Positions 42,023-49,899 of a stretch of 64,000 nt of DNA are shown in pieces. Made by a program: the position numbers and the translations under genes. Origin of the DNA: Athalassotoga sp049965695 (GTDB lineage Bacteria > Thermotogota > Thermotogae > Mesoaciditogales > Mesoaciditogaceae); assembly GCF_049965695.1 (NCBI RefSeq), contig NZ_JBMFWB010000006.1, forward strand, positions 22,050 to 86,049, in the 5' to 3' direction. How positions within the stretch are numbered: the stretch's first letter is position 1; each line of letters starts with the position of its first letter. The notes below the pieces were generated by a model that saw nothing but the letters and a program-made list of their open reading frames with translations, was not told the DNA's origin and did not search any database.

Positions 42023-42295
42023 CTAAAATCATCTCCTTAAATCATTTCTATAAATATACCTATATAGAGTATACGATATCAAGACCTTTTATGTCAAGGA
42101 TCCATGCAACATATGCTTGATAAATTTCAAACGTGAAATATCCGCGGCATGATGTTTTATGTTTTTAACGTTCAATGATCATTTTACTATTTTGCGATTC
42201 TCCGTCGCGCAATATTTTTAAAATCTTATTTGATTTTTAATTCCTACGAAACAAGAGTATTTTAGAATAGATTATGAGCATAAGTTCAAAACGAT
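42023..42295. other. Intergenic region between glutaredoxin and the OsmC operon
   Basis: AT-rich spacer between divergent genes. An ACCTATATAGAGTATAC tract at 42058-42074 carries a possible -10 for the glutaredoxin gene. A TAGAAT box near 42264 could serve the OsmC gene. No reading frame, hairpin or repeat of note was seen. Confidence 0.35.
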
Positions 42296-42307
42296 ATGGA
42301 GGTTAAG

Positions 42308-42739
42308 ATGAAGATATTCAAAATCAAAGAAACTCTCGTTGAAGATGGAATTGCACTTGCAGATGCAAGAGACCTAAAGGTTATTTCGGATGTGCGTGAC
42401 GATGGTACACACCCTTATGGATTTTCACCGGCAGAGATTATAGGCAACGCACTCGGATCGTGTCTTTTGATAAACGCACAAAGAATAGCAAAAAAGATGA
42501 GAATGAATTTTTCCGATCTGAGCGTCGATTTGCAGGTCTACAGACAGGAAGATCCACCAAAAGTTGTCAAAATAGAATACACGATTCATATAAAAACAGA
42601 CGGCAGTGAAGAACAACTTGAAAAACTTTTCGATTATACCTCTAAATACAGCACGACTTACAATACATTGAAAGATTCAGTTGAAATTGTTGGGAAAATT
42701 CAAAAAATTGAAATAGAAAATATTAAAGAAAGAGAGTGA
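42308..42739 (+). CDS. OsmC/Ohr-family protein with a single redox cysteine
   Basis: 143 residues, swapped-dimer OsmC fold. The first conserved Cys is present in EIIGNALGSCLLINAQRIAK. The second, usually in a CPVSNTL-like segment, is replaced: YSTTYNTLKDSVEIVG has no Cys. With only one cysteine it is unlikely to be a normal two-cysteine peroxide reductase and could be a sulfur-transfer or binding protein (YhfA/SufE-like subgroup). ATG 42308 has TGGAGG upstream. It overlaps the following transporter by 4 bases. Confidence 0.8.
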   Translation: MKIFKIKETLVEDGIALADARDLKVISDVRDDGTHPYGFSPAEIIGNALGSCLLINAQRIAKKMRMNFSDLSVDLQVYRQEDPPKVVKIEYTIHIKTDGSEEQLEKLFDYTSKYSTTYNTLKDSVEIVGKIQKIEIENIKERE

Positions 42740-43770
42740 TTTCATTGTTTGAATCCTTTGCTAAAAATCTTAAAAAATATCTTATTGTATATTCGATCAT
42801 AGCGCTGGCCGTTGGATGGGGACTGGGCATAATGTATGCTCCTGTCGCCAAAGACAACACGCTGATATTCAAAAATCTTGTTACCGTTTTTGTTTTCTTC
42901 ATGATATACCCTATGATGGTCAATCTTGATTTAAAAGAAATACCAAAAATGATAAGAAAGCCCAAAGCCGTTGGCCTGAGTCTTATATACAATTACGCAA
43001 TTACTCCCGTTATAGCATTTGTGCTATCTTACCTTTTCCTTCACGACGCGATGCTTTCGTTAGGCTTCATGCTTGTGATGCTTATGCCAGTTGGATCTTC
43101 GAGTGTTGGTTATACCGGCATCGTCAAAGGGAGTGTTGAGACCGCAACGATAGCCCAGACGATAAGTTTCTTGTTGATTCCTGTTCTAACCCCCCTTTAT
43201 CTTTCTTTCATGACAAAGGGTGTTGCCATACCCATGATGCTTATTTTACAAAGTATCCTTTTACTCATAATTCTTCCAATGATTTTGGGAATACTGACAA
43301 GATTCGCCGTCATAAAATTCATGGGGAATAATGGCTTAAAAAAGATAAATTCTTTGCTTTCGACAAGTACGATGCTTTTCATGTTTGGAGTCATAGGCCT
43401 TATCTTTTTCATGAAAGGTGAATTACTGATTCAAAGATGGGATATTCTTGTGGATCTATCGCTTGTGACGCTTTTGTATCTTGGGATAATGCTTCCATTG
43501 ACAACCTTTGTCGATAAAAAAGCCGGTTTGTCTTACAAAGATCATATGGGCATAGTTTTTCTAAGCACAAGTAAGAACAACAGCACGGCCGTTGCCATAG
43601 CAACAATGGCCTTTGATCCGCTGGTGGCAATTCCAGCGGCAGTTTTACCCATCTTCCAGATGATAATACTCGTTGTGTACATACATCTTGAAAAGCCGAT
43701 AGAAAAATACTTTATGAAACCGAAAGACGAGGTTTTACCATTGGGAGAAATTCAAAAGAATGAGGAGTGA
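42736..43770 (+). CDS. ACR3/bile-acid-symporter-type transporter lacking the ACR3 cysteine
   Basis: 344 residues, 10 helices of the BART superfamily. The family core FMLVMLMPVGSSSVGYTGIV followed by KGS aligns with the ACR3 core 'APCTAMVxxWTxLxKGN'. The thiolate Cys of arsenite exporters is Val119 here. The substrate is therefore probably not arsenite; an anion is likelier. Its start is either GTG 42736 or TTG 42745, the latter with GAGAGTGAT upstream. It lies between a one-Cys OsmC protein and a CxxC AhpD-like protein, with which it probably forms one operon. Confidence 0.8.
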   Translation: MISLFESFAKNLKKYLIVYSIIALAVGWGLGIMYAPVAKDNTLIFKNLVTVFVFFMIYPMMVNLDLKEIPKMIRKPKAVGLSLIYNYAITPVIAFVLSYLFLHDAMLSLGFMLVMLMPVGSSSVGYTGIVKGSVETATIAQTISFLLIPVLTPLYLSFMTKGVAIPMMLILQSILLLIILPMILGILTRFAVIKFMGNNGLKKINSLLSTSTMLFMFGVIGLIFFMKGELLIQRWDILVDLSLVTLLYLGIMLPLTTFVDKKAGLSYKDHMGIVFLSTSKNNSTAVAIATMAFDPLVAIPAAVLPIFQMIILVVYIHLEKPIEKYFMKPKDEVLPLGEIQKNEE

Positions 43771-43774
43771 GAAT

Positions 43775-44137
43775 ATGTCTGAGACTCAGAGTGAACAACT
43801 TTCAGATGATATGAACAGGTATTACGACCAGTTCATGGATGTAATGAAAACTTTGGGAGAAAATTCTCCGGAATACATCAAAGGGTTTGGAGAATTTGTA
43901 AAGGCCGGAGAAAAAAATGGTGCATTATCTTCAAAATTTAAAGAACTTATATCCGTAGCCTTAAGCGTTGTTACTCAATGTCCTTATTGCGTCGCTTACC
44001 ATGTTAAAAACGCAATAAAAGAAGGAGCAACAAAGCAAGAAATAATAGAATCTGCGATGGTTGCGGGTGTAATGGGCGGTGGTCCGGCGGTGGCACATAT
44101 AAAATTGGTAATAGACGCATGCGATCAATTTAACTGA
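43775..44137 (+). CDS. AhpD-like carboxymuconolactone decarboxylase family protein
   Basis: 120 residues, all-helical. The catalytic CxxC of AhpD-type disulfide reductases is present in VTQCPYCVAYHVKNAIKEG with the following His. It could recycle a redox carrier or break peroxides. ATG 43775 (MSETQ) with GAGGAGTGAG upstream is the start; an ORF start 5 codons earlier overlaps the transporter. A terminator follows the stop immediately, closing the three-gene operon. Confidence 0.88.
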   Translation: MSETQSEQLSDDMNRYYDQFMDVMKTLGENSPEYIKGFGEFVKAGEKNGALSSKFKELISVALSVVTQCPYCVAYHVKNAIKEGATKQEIIESAMVAGVMGGGPAVAHIKLVIDACDQFN

Positions 44138-44139
44138 TT

Positions 44140-44166
44140 AAAAGCTCCCTATTGGGGGCTTTTTTC
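44140..44166 (+). terminator. Terminator after the OsmC-transporter-AhpD operon
   Basis: AAAGCTCCC pairs with GGGGGCTTT, followed by six T (44161-44166), giving a clear rho-independent terminator on the plus strand. Confidence 0.85.
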
Positions 44167-44458
44167 TGTTTTTTGCCAATGCGATATTTCCATTTAATTT
44201 ATAAGATGACGGATCAATACAGGGGAGCATCACACGATGTTCTTTTAAAATTGAAATGTAAATTTTAATCTGGCAAATAATCTGAAATCTAAAAAAGCAT
44301 TGAACTTGCACTCATCTACGAGAAAATAACGAACGTAACACTGAATTTTCTCAATGATATCATGCATAATCTTGTCAACATTAACAAAACATAATTTGTA
44401 TTAGCATGATTAATTCCTTTGAACCTTTAGGATAGATAAAAAGGGGAGGTAATGTAGA
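44167..44458. other. Intergenic region before the second BASS-type transporter
   Basis: No gene seen in about 290 bases. TTGTCA at 44372-44377 and a TATTAG box downstream are too far apart (21 bases) to be a firm promoter. The strong GGGGAGG at 44443 is the ribosome site of the next gene. Confidence 0.35.
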
Positions 44459-45538
44459 ATGACGCAAGTTTACCAAAAAGGAAAGATGGAGAAATTCAAA
44501 GAACATCTGGATAAATTCATTCCACTTTACGTGCCAGTTTCAATGGTTGTAGGACTGCTTTTAGGTTTACCGCTATCTAATCAAATAGCGGGTTCTAATT
44601 CGCTTTTTAGCGTCCTTAACCTTGTTGTGGTAGTTGGAATGGTTTATCCAATGATGGTTGGAATTAACATGGGAGAAATGACAAAATCTTTTAGAATGTG
44701 GAGGTTGTTGATTTTTGGTCTGATCATGGGTTTGGTTTATCCACCTATAATCATTTACCTGCTTACTCTTTTAATACCAATTAATTCAACTCTCGCATTT
44801 GGCTTAATATTGGCGGTTGTTGTACCCTGTTCGTCAATGGCAATTGCTTATACAGGTCTCTCAAAGGGAAATACAGAATTGGCAACCGTACTTGTGATTT
44901 TTTCCTTCATCTTAGCATTGTTAACAGTTCCAATGTGGTTATCTGTTTTCGGAAGTAGTTATCATGTAGCAGCACCTATGTATGACATCATAAAAACGTT
45001 GATAATAATAGTTGCAATTCCTATGACCCTTGGATATGCAACGAGAGAAACCATAATGCTAAAGGGCGGGAAAAAAGCATTTGCAAGGGCTAAAGCATCT
45101 TTTCCTGCGATATCTCTTTTGGGAATGTATGCGATAATATTTTTGATATTCATGGAAAAATCACAGATGATCATTGAAAAATGGGAACAAATACTCATAG
45201 CACTTGCACCATTATCACTTTACTATGTTATAACTCTCTTAGTTTTTACCTTGGTAGATATCGCTTTCAAAATTAAATACAAAGATCACATGGCTCTTAC
45301 TTTCACGGCTACCGGCAAAAACGAGGGAACGGCGATGGCAATAGCACTTGGAGCGGGCATAGGACTTGCAGCAATTCCGGCAGCCATAACGCCTTTACTG
45401 CAAATTCCATTTCTTGTTACATACATGAAGATGCACTGGAAGATAGCCGGATGGTTTTCAAAAAGATCAAGCAAACTCGTAAATGAGTACGAACTTCACG
45501 AAATAGAAATATCCCAAGAAGACGAATCGGCAGAATAA
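44459..45538 (+). CDS. ACR3/BASS-type transporter with the conserved Cys
   Basis: 359 residues, about 10 helices. Motif VVVPCSSMAIAYTGLSKGN carries Cys124 in the place of the arsenite-binding Cys, and the late part FTATGKNEGTAMAIALGAG matches the crossover region. It is divergent in sequence from the canonical ACR3 at 47108, so antimonite, arsenite or another oxyanion is possible. GGGGAGGTAATG precedes the ATG. It ends before a bidirectional terminator shared with the convergent reductase gene. Confidence 0.82.
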   Translation: MTQVYQKGKMEKFKEHLDKFIPLYVPVSMVVGLLLGLPLSNQIAGSNSLFSVLNLVVVVGMVYPMMVGINMGEMTKSFRMWRLLIFGLIMGLVYPPIIIYLLTLLIPINSTLAFGLILAVVVPCSSMAIAYTGLSKGNTELATVLVIFSFILALLTVPMWLSVFGSSYHVAAPMYDIIKTLIIIVAIPMTLGYATRETIMLKGGKKAFARAKASFPAISLLGMYAIIFLIFMEKSQMIIEKWEQILIALAPLSLYYVITLLVFTLVDIAFKIKYKDHMALTFTATGKNEGTAMAIALGAGIGLAAIPAAITPLLQIPFLVTYMKMHWKIAGWFSKRSSKLVNEYELHEIEISQEDESAE

Positions 45539-45549
45539 TAACTCAAAAC

Positions 45550-45576
45550 GAAAAAGCCCCCATCGGGGGCTTTTTT
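45550..45576. terminator. Bidirectional terminator
   Basis: AAAAAGCCCCC and GGGGGCTTTTTT form a stem with A and T runs on both sides. It separates the plus-strand transporter from the convergent reductase gene and can serve both. Confidence 0.9.
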
Positions 45577-45589
45577 CACAAATAAGTGA

Positions 45590-46999
45590 TTATACTTTTT
45601 CTGTCTTTGATACTTTTTTCCCAAGCAAACTTAAAGCGCTTTCTGCCGCTTCAAGGATAACTTCGCTCAAAGTCGGATGTGTATAGACACAAGATGTTAT
45701 GTCTTCAAGTGTACCGTTCACCTTTATCACCTGTGTGGGTCCTGCTATCAATTCAGAGGCTTCCTTCCCAACTATCTGGGTGCCCATGAGTTTGTGATTT
45801 TGAAAATCTACAACAAATTGAACAAATCCTTTTTTGTCTCCCATTATAAGTGCTTTAGCATCCTCTGAATAGGGAAATCTAAAAACTTCGTATCCAAGTT
45901 CTTTTCCCTTCGTCGAATCCATCCCGACACTTGCACTTTCCGGATCGCTGAAGATCGCGTGTGGTATAGCGGTATAATTGATCTCCATATCCTTCCCGAG
46001 GATCTTGTACGCTGCCGTTAAAGATTCGACTGTTGCAGCATGGGCAAGCATAAGTTTTCCATTTACATCACCTGGGGCATAAACATTCTCATTCACGGTT
46101 TGCATGTAATCATTGACGGGGATCTCACCACGTTTGCCTTTTTCTATTCCAAGTATTCCAAGATCTATACCGTTTGTTCTTGGCTTTCTGCCTGCTGCCA
46201 TCAAGACCTTTTGACCATAAGAAACTTTTTCTTCTCCATTTTCAGAATATTTTACCGCAAATCCAGATGATGATTTTTCTACCGAGATCACTTTTGAGTT
46301 GACGTGAATATCGATTCCTGAATTTTGAAGTCCTTCTGCCACGGCCATACTCACGTTTACATCTTCCGTCGACAAAAGTCTTGGCAAAAGTTCTATTATG
46401 GTAACCTTTGTATCCAACCTTCTAAACATGGAGGCCATTTCCACGCCTATGTATCCACCGCCAATTACCACGATTGATTCAGGCTTTTCTTCAAGTTCAA
46501 AGATATCTTCAACAGACAAACACAATTCATTACCCGGAATGGGTATTTTTACTCCTTCAGATCCGGTTGCTATAATGAGTTTTTTGAACTTAAACCTTAT
46601 ATCTCCGTCTTTTCCTTCAACGTCAACCGTATTCGAGCCCGATATCTTGGCCAGACCGTAAAAAACATTCAAATGGTTTTTGGTGGCTCCTTTACTCGCT
46701 CTTTCTGTTCTTCCCTTAAGAATCTCTTCTTTTCTGCTTTTTATCTTGCGAAAATCAACTTTGAAATCAAAAGTGCCATCGATTCCGAAGTCTTCCATCT
46801 CACGCAGCATATTATACCTTGAGGCACTTTCGATGTAGATCTTCGAAGGGATGCATCCTTCAAAAAGGCATGTACCACCAAGGCCTTTTCCTTTTTCCAC
46901 AAGAGCCACTTTAAGACCGTTCTTCGCAAGCAAATTCGCGCCCGGTGTTCCTCCAGAGCCACCGCCGATGACTACAACATCAAATTCCATTTCTTTCAC
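45590..46999 (-). CDS. Dihydrolipoamide-dehydrogenase-like FAD disulfide reductase
   Basis: Flavoprotein of the pyridine nucleotide-disulfide reductase family. The FAD motif VVVIGGGSGGTPGAN is followed by redox cysteines in GGTCLFEGCIPSK, the NAD motif VVIGGGYIGVEMAS, the second FAD site VYAPGDVNGK and the His-Glu pair in THPTLSEVILEAAE. GTG 46999 has AAGGTGA 6 bases upstream; ATG 46990 is an alternative start. There is no lipoyl-enzyme complex nearby. It borders the ars genes, so roles in reducing thioredoxin or glutaredoxin, or in metal(loid) detoxification, are possible. Confidence 0.9.
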   Translation of the reverse strand: MKEMEFDVVVIGGGSGGTPGANLLAKNGLKVALVEKGKGLGGTCLFEGCIPSKIYIESASRYNMLREMEDFGIDGTFDFKVDFRKIKSRKEEILKGRTERASKGATKNHLNVFYGLAKISGSNTVDVEGKDGDIRFKFKKLIIATGSEGVKIPIPGNELCLSVEDIFELEEKPESIVVIGGGYIGVEMASMFRRLDTKVTIIELLPRLLSTEDVNVSMAVAEGLQNSGIDIHVNSKVISVEKSSSGFAVKYSENGEEKVSYGQKVLMAAGRKPRTNGIDLGILGIEKGKRGEIPVNDYMQTVNENVYAPGDVNGKLMLAHAATVESLTAAYKILGKDMEINYTAIPHAIFSDPESASVGMDSTKGKELGYEVFRFPYSEDAKALIMGDKKGFVQFVVDFQNHKLMGTQIVGKEASELIAGPTQVIKVNGTLEDITSCVYTHPTLSEVILEAAESALSLLGKKVSKTEKV

Positions 47000-47062
47000 T
47001 AACTTCACCTTCTTTAGAATAATAATGAACTTATGACCATAACTATTCTACCACTTTTGTAA

Positions 47063-47093
47063 CAAAAAAAGCCCCACAAGGGGGCTAATTTTT
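47063..47093. terminator. Terminator of the ars operon
   Basis: AAAAAAAGCCCC and GGGGGCT pair around a short loop. On the minus strand the stem is followed by a run of seven U, so it ends the transcript of arsR, arsC and acr3. Confidence 0.8.
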
Positions 47094-47107
47094 ATGATTG
47101 TAAAATA

Positions 47108-48139
47108 TCAACTCGTAGTATTTTCTATCTTCCTTTTTCTTCTCAATTGAAGCATAACGAGCAAAAGCATAAGAGGAATCTCGAGTAAAGGCCCTATTGC
47201 TGTCACAATTGGAACAAATGGGTATGCTGAAAAAGCCGTTATGGCTATTGCAATTGAAACTTCAAAATCCCTTGCCGCAACTGTGTATCCTATAGATGTT
47301 GAATCTTCATAATTGAACTTGAACCTTCTTGCAGTAAGGTATCCAACGTTGAAAAGCAAAAAGTAAAATGAAAGCATGACAATTGCGACCATCCATATCA
47401 AAGAAGGATATTCAATTATTCCATATCCCTCGCTCCAAAACATCACCAGAATTGTGAAAAGCAAGGCTATTGTTTGCACGTTTCCGAGCAAATTCGTGAC
47501 TTTTGCGAAATAGGATTTCTTTTGTAAAAGGTATCTTGTCAGTATTCCACCAAAAAAAGGCAGGGCTAAATACAAAAGAATGCTTTGAAGTATCAAAGAC
47601 GGATCTATCGATACTTTCGTTCTTGCAAGAAGATATATGAGAAACGGCGTCATTATTATTTGAATTATAGAATTCCATGCCACAAAAGACACAGCCATCG
47701 ACATATTTCCTTTTGACATATCCGTCCAAACCATGACCATCGCTATGCACGGAGCCACTCCAAGCAATATTATCCCAACTATCGCCTGCTGTGTCATATT
47801 TGAAGAGATTAATCCTAAAGCGTAAAAAATGTAAAAAAACGCATAGGCAAGACCCGCAACAAGAAATGGGGCAACGAGATAATTCAAAACAACCATTAAG
47901 CCAACGCTTTTTATGTTTTTAAAACTTTTTCCAAGCTCGGAAATCTTGACTTTGACCATCGCCGGATATATCATGAAAAACAATCCGACAGGTATACCAT
48001 ACGTCGATATTTCCTCGTTGCCTTTAGTGTATCTTCCAAGCAAAAGACCGATGATTATGGCAACTACGACAAAAACAGGAAAAAGAATATTTTTCAATCC
48101 AAGTTGCTTTGCAAGGCTTTTGTTATTCGCTTTATCCAT
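47108..48139 (-). CDS. acr3: Arsenite efflux transporter ACR3
   Basis: 343 residues, 10 helices. The arsenite-binding segment LLGVAPCIAMVMVWTDMSKG with Cys131, and the conserved Glu in the late helix region (ARDFEVSIAIAITAF), are both present, so this is a canonical ACR3 permease. It pumps As(III) out using the proton gradient. It follows arsC by one base and shares its operon. Confidence 0.95.
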   Translation of the reverse strand: MDKANNKSLAKQLGLKNILFPVFVVVAIIIGLLLGRYTKGNEEISTYGIPVGLFFMIYPAMVKVKISELGKSFKNIKSVGLMVVLNYLVAPFLVAGLAYAFFYIFYALGLISSNMTQQAIVGIILLGVAPCIAMVMVWTDMSKGNMSMAVSFVAWNSIIQIIMTPFLIYLLARTKVSIDPSLILQSILLYLALPFFGGILTRYLLQKKSYFAKVTNLLGNVQTIALLFTILVMFWSEGYGIIEYPSLIWMVAIVMLSFYFLLFNVGYLTARRFKFNYEDSTSIGYTVAARDFEVSIAIAITAFSAYPFVPIVTAIGPLLEIPLMLLLVMLQLRRKRKIENTTS

Positions 48140-48140
48140 T

Positions 48141-48593
48141 TTATCCTTCTATCTTAAAAGATGATACATCTTTAGAATCGATCATACCTTTACCAAAATT
48201 TTCTTCTATCCATGCTCTTATCTCATCGCGCACCTTTCTAAATACTTTAAGTTTTTCCTCATCAGATCCTGTGGCGAGGGCCGGGTCTTCAAAATTTCTG
48301 TGGATATGAACCTTACCCGGGAAAAACGGGCATGTCTCATTTGCCCTGTCGCAGACGGTGATGACGTAATCGAATGTCTTCCCTTTGAATTCTTCTATAC
48401 TCTTGGATCTGTGATTTGATATGTCAATTCCGATCTCTTTCATAACCTCTATGGCGTATGGATTAACATGAGAGGCTATCGTTCCGGCACTCGCAACTTC
48501 ATATTTGTCTGGATACATAGACCTTAAAAATCCTTCTGCCATTTGTGATCTCGCAGAATTATGGGTGCATATAAAGAGAACACTTTTTTTCAT
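48141..48593 (-). CDS. arsC: Thioredoxin-coupled arsenate reductase
   Basis: 150 residues of the low-molecular-weight phosphatase type. The P-loop FICTHNSARSQMAEG has the nucleophile Cys9. Cys81 and Cys88 (VITVCDRANETCPFFPG) form the relay, matching Cys10/82/89 of the Bacillus enzyme. It reduces arsenate to arsenite for ACR3. It lies 13 bases after arsR. Confidence 0.95.
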   Translation of the reverse strand: MKKSVLFICTHNSARSQMAEGFLRSMYPDKYEVASAGTIASHVNPYAIEVMKEIGIDISNHRSKSIEEFKGKTFDYVITVCDRANETCPFFPGKVHIHRNFEDPALATGSDEEKLKVFRKVRDEIRAWIEENFGKGMIDSKDVSSFKIEG

Positions 48594-48606
48594 GATTTCC
48601 TCCTTC

Positions 48607-48927
48607 TTAATCGCATTTTTGAGATTCGAATTTTACACTCTCAAGATCGTACTCTTGTATTGCAACTTTAAGAATTTCTTCCAAAAATGAAGGAATTTCT
48701 TTGATAGCGTAATAATGCCATTTTCCATCCTGCCTTACGGTTACAAGATTTACGTTCATCAATTCCTTCAGATGTCTCGAAACATTTGGTTGATTTGTGG
48801 AGAGCAAATTTTGGAGATCGCAAACGCAAAGTTCTCCCCTTAACTTTAAAAATGAAAGCATTTTTAAATTTGTCTCGTCTGCCAGTACTTTCAAAATATC
48901 AGCGATACCGATATTCTTTGTGATCAT
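48607..48927 (-). CDS. arsR: ArsR-family arsenic-responsive repressor
   Basis: 106 residues, winged helix. The As(III) site is present in LRGELCVCDLQNLLSTNQP (Cys34 and Cys36) just before the recognition helix PNVSRHLKELM. It releases DNA upon binding arsenite and so induces its own operon. A further Cys lies at the C-terminal end (SQKCD). Confidence 0.95.
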   Translation of the reverse strand: MITKNIGIADILKVLADETNLKMLSFLKLRGELCVCDLQNLLSTNQPNVSRHLKELMNVNLVTVRQDGKWHYYAIKEIPSFLEEILKVAIQEYDLESVKFESQKCD

Positions 48928-48960
48928 CTCTCACCTCATATTCTTATATTTACATATATA

Positions 48961-48970
48961 ATTATATAAT
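48961..48970 (-). promoter_or_regulatory. Promoter and possible operator of arsR
   Basis: ATTATATAAT is a perfect palindrome, and its minus-strand reading contains the -10 hexamer TATAAT. It is 34 bases upstream of the arsR codon. A palindrome overlapping the -10 box is the expected position of an autoregulatory ArsR operator, but the sequence is only AT-rich. Confidence 0.4.
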
Positions 48971-49047
48971 ACAAATTTTAAAATTCCATTAAAAGTCAGT
49001 GAGTATACTTTGAACCTTTTTAAATTTATATAGTCTAAATTATGATA

Positions 49048-49076
49048 TTGACATTTTGACTATATAGTGATATTAT
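49048..49076 (+). promoter_or_regulatory. Promoter of padR with an operator in the spacer
   Basis: TTGACA (49048-49053), a 17-base spacer and TATTAT (49071-49076). Inside the spacer ACTATATAGT (49059-49068) is a perfect palindrome. The half-site TATATAGTC at 49027-49035 is repeated in inverse order as GACTATATA at 49058-49066. This is where an autoregulatory PadR dimer would bind. Confidence 0.75.
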
Positions 49077-49100
49077 TGATCGGAAACGGAGGTTAAAAAC

Positions 49101-49469
49101 ATGATCAAATCAAGTAAGTTTGAAAATATTGGCATGAAGATGAATCCAACTTTTACCGTTGCTTTGCTTTTGATCGATCAAAAACCATCTCATGGATATG
49201 AACTTGTTGAAAGAATGGAAGAGTTTGGAATTTCGGCAAAAGATCAAACTTTCATCTACAGAATTCTCAGAATGCTTGAAATGAACGGCCTTGTTGAATC
49301 AAAATGGGACACATCTGATCCAGGTCCTGCAAAACACGTTTACAGCATAACGGAAGATGGTAAAAAGACTTTGAAGAATCTCATAGAAGAGTTGAAAAAC
49401 AGCATGGAAATGTACCAAAAGGTAATAAACATTTACGAAAAGATTGATAATGGAGGAGATGTGAAATGA
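49101..49469 (+). CDS. PadR-family transcriptional regulator
   Basis: 122 residues with the PadR winged-helix pattern: TFTVALLLIDQKPSHGYELV, ERMEEFG, FIYRILRMLEMNGLVESKWD, then KHVYSITEDGKKTLKN and a C-terminal dimerisation helix. It would repress its own operon, DUF2934 and perhaps the MFS gene beyond, in response to an unknown small molecule. The operator is suggested in the promoter spacer. GGAGG precedes the ATG. Confidence 0.9.
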   Translation: MIKSSKFENIGMKMNPTFTVALLLIDQKPSHGYELVERMEEFGISAKDQTFIYRILRMLEMNGLVESKWDTSDPGPAKHVYSITEDGKKTLKNLIEELKNSMEMYQKVINIYEKIDNGGDVK

Positions 49470-49777
49470 AAAATCGCGAAGAAAATGAAAATCAAGAAAG
49501 GAATGTGAGGAAAATGGATGAAAATCCTGAAGAGAAATTTCATGATGAAATAGCGAAAGTGGCCTACCATCTTTGGGAGATAAGCGGAAAAGTGCCCGAT
49601 AAAGATCTTGAAAACTGGGAAAACGCTAAGAAAATAGTGTTAGCACTTCACGAAAACGACGAAAAGAAAAAAGACAACGAACAAATGGATGCAAAAGGGA
49701 AAGGCATGATGGGCAGATCTGAAATGATGAAAAAAAGGCACATGAAGAATTTCGGAGGAAAAGAATCTGAAGAATAA
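49466..49777 (+). CDS. Small acidic DUF2934-like protein
   Basis: 103 residues, overlapping the padR stop by 4 bases. The centre IAKVAYHLWEISGKVPDKDL with ENWENAKKIVL has the DUF2934 pattern ('A..LWE..G.p......W..Ae'). Both ends are strongly charged and low in complexity (EENENQER; GKGMMGRSEMMKKRHMKN). The role is unknown; it may be a partner of PadR or a stress protein. Confidence 0.7.
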   Translation: MKNREENENQERNVRKMDENPEEKFHDEIAKVAYHLWEISGKVPDKDLENWENAKKIVLALHENDEKKKDNEQMDAKGKGMMGRSEMMKKRHMKNFGGKESEE

Positions 49778-49899
49778 ATTCACGCCTTATAAAAGGATAG
49801 GGGCTTTTTAAGATTTATTTTTTTACTGTAATAAGTGAATAATCATTTATATAAAATTTTATCTATACATAAATATAATAAAAAGGAGTGTGATCGCTT
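49778..49899. other. Intergenic region before the MFS gene
   Basis: Contains the A- and T-rich run that ends the padR operon and an AT-rich promoter-like stretch (TATAAAATTTTATC near 49852). No strong terminator hairpin could be drawn. Confidence 0.3.

Noticed and set aside
45590..46999. Mercuric reductase
   Set aside because: There is no N-terminal HMA domain and no C-terminal vicinal Cys pair, only the usual redox cysteines of the wider family.
49791..49815. Terminator after the padR operon
   Set aside because: A possible stem with GGGGCTTTTT has too few matching bases to support.
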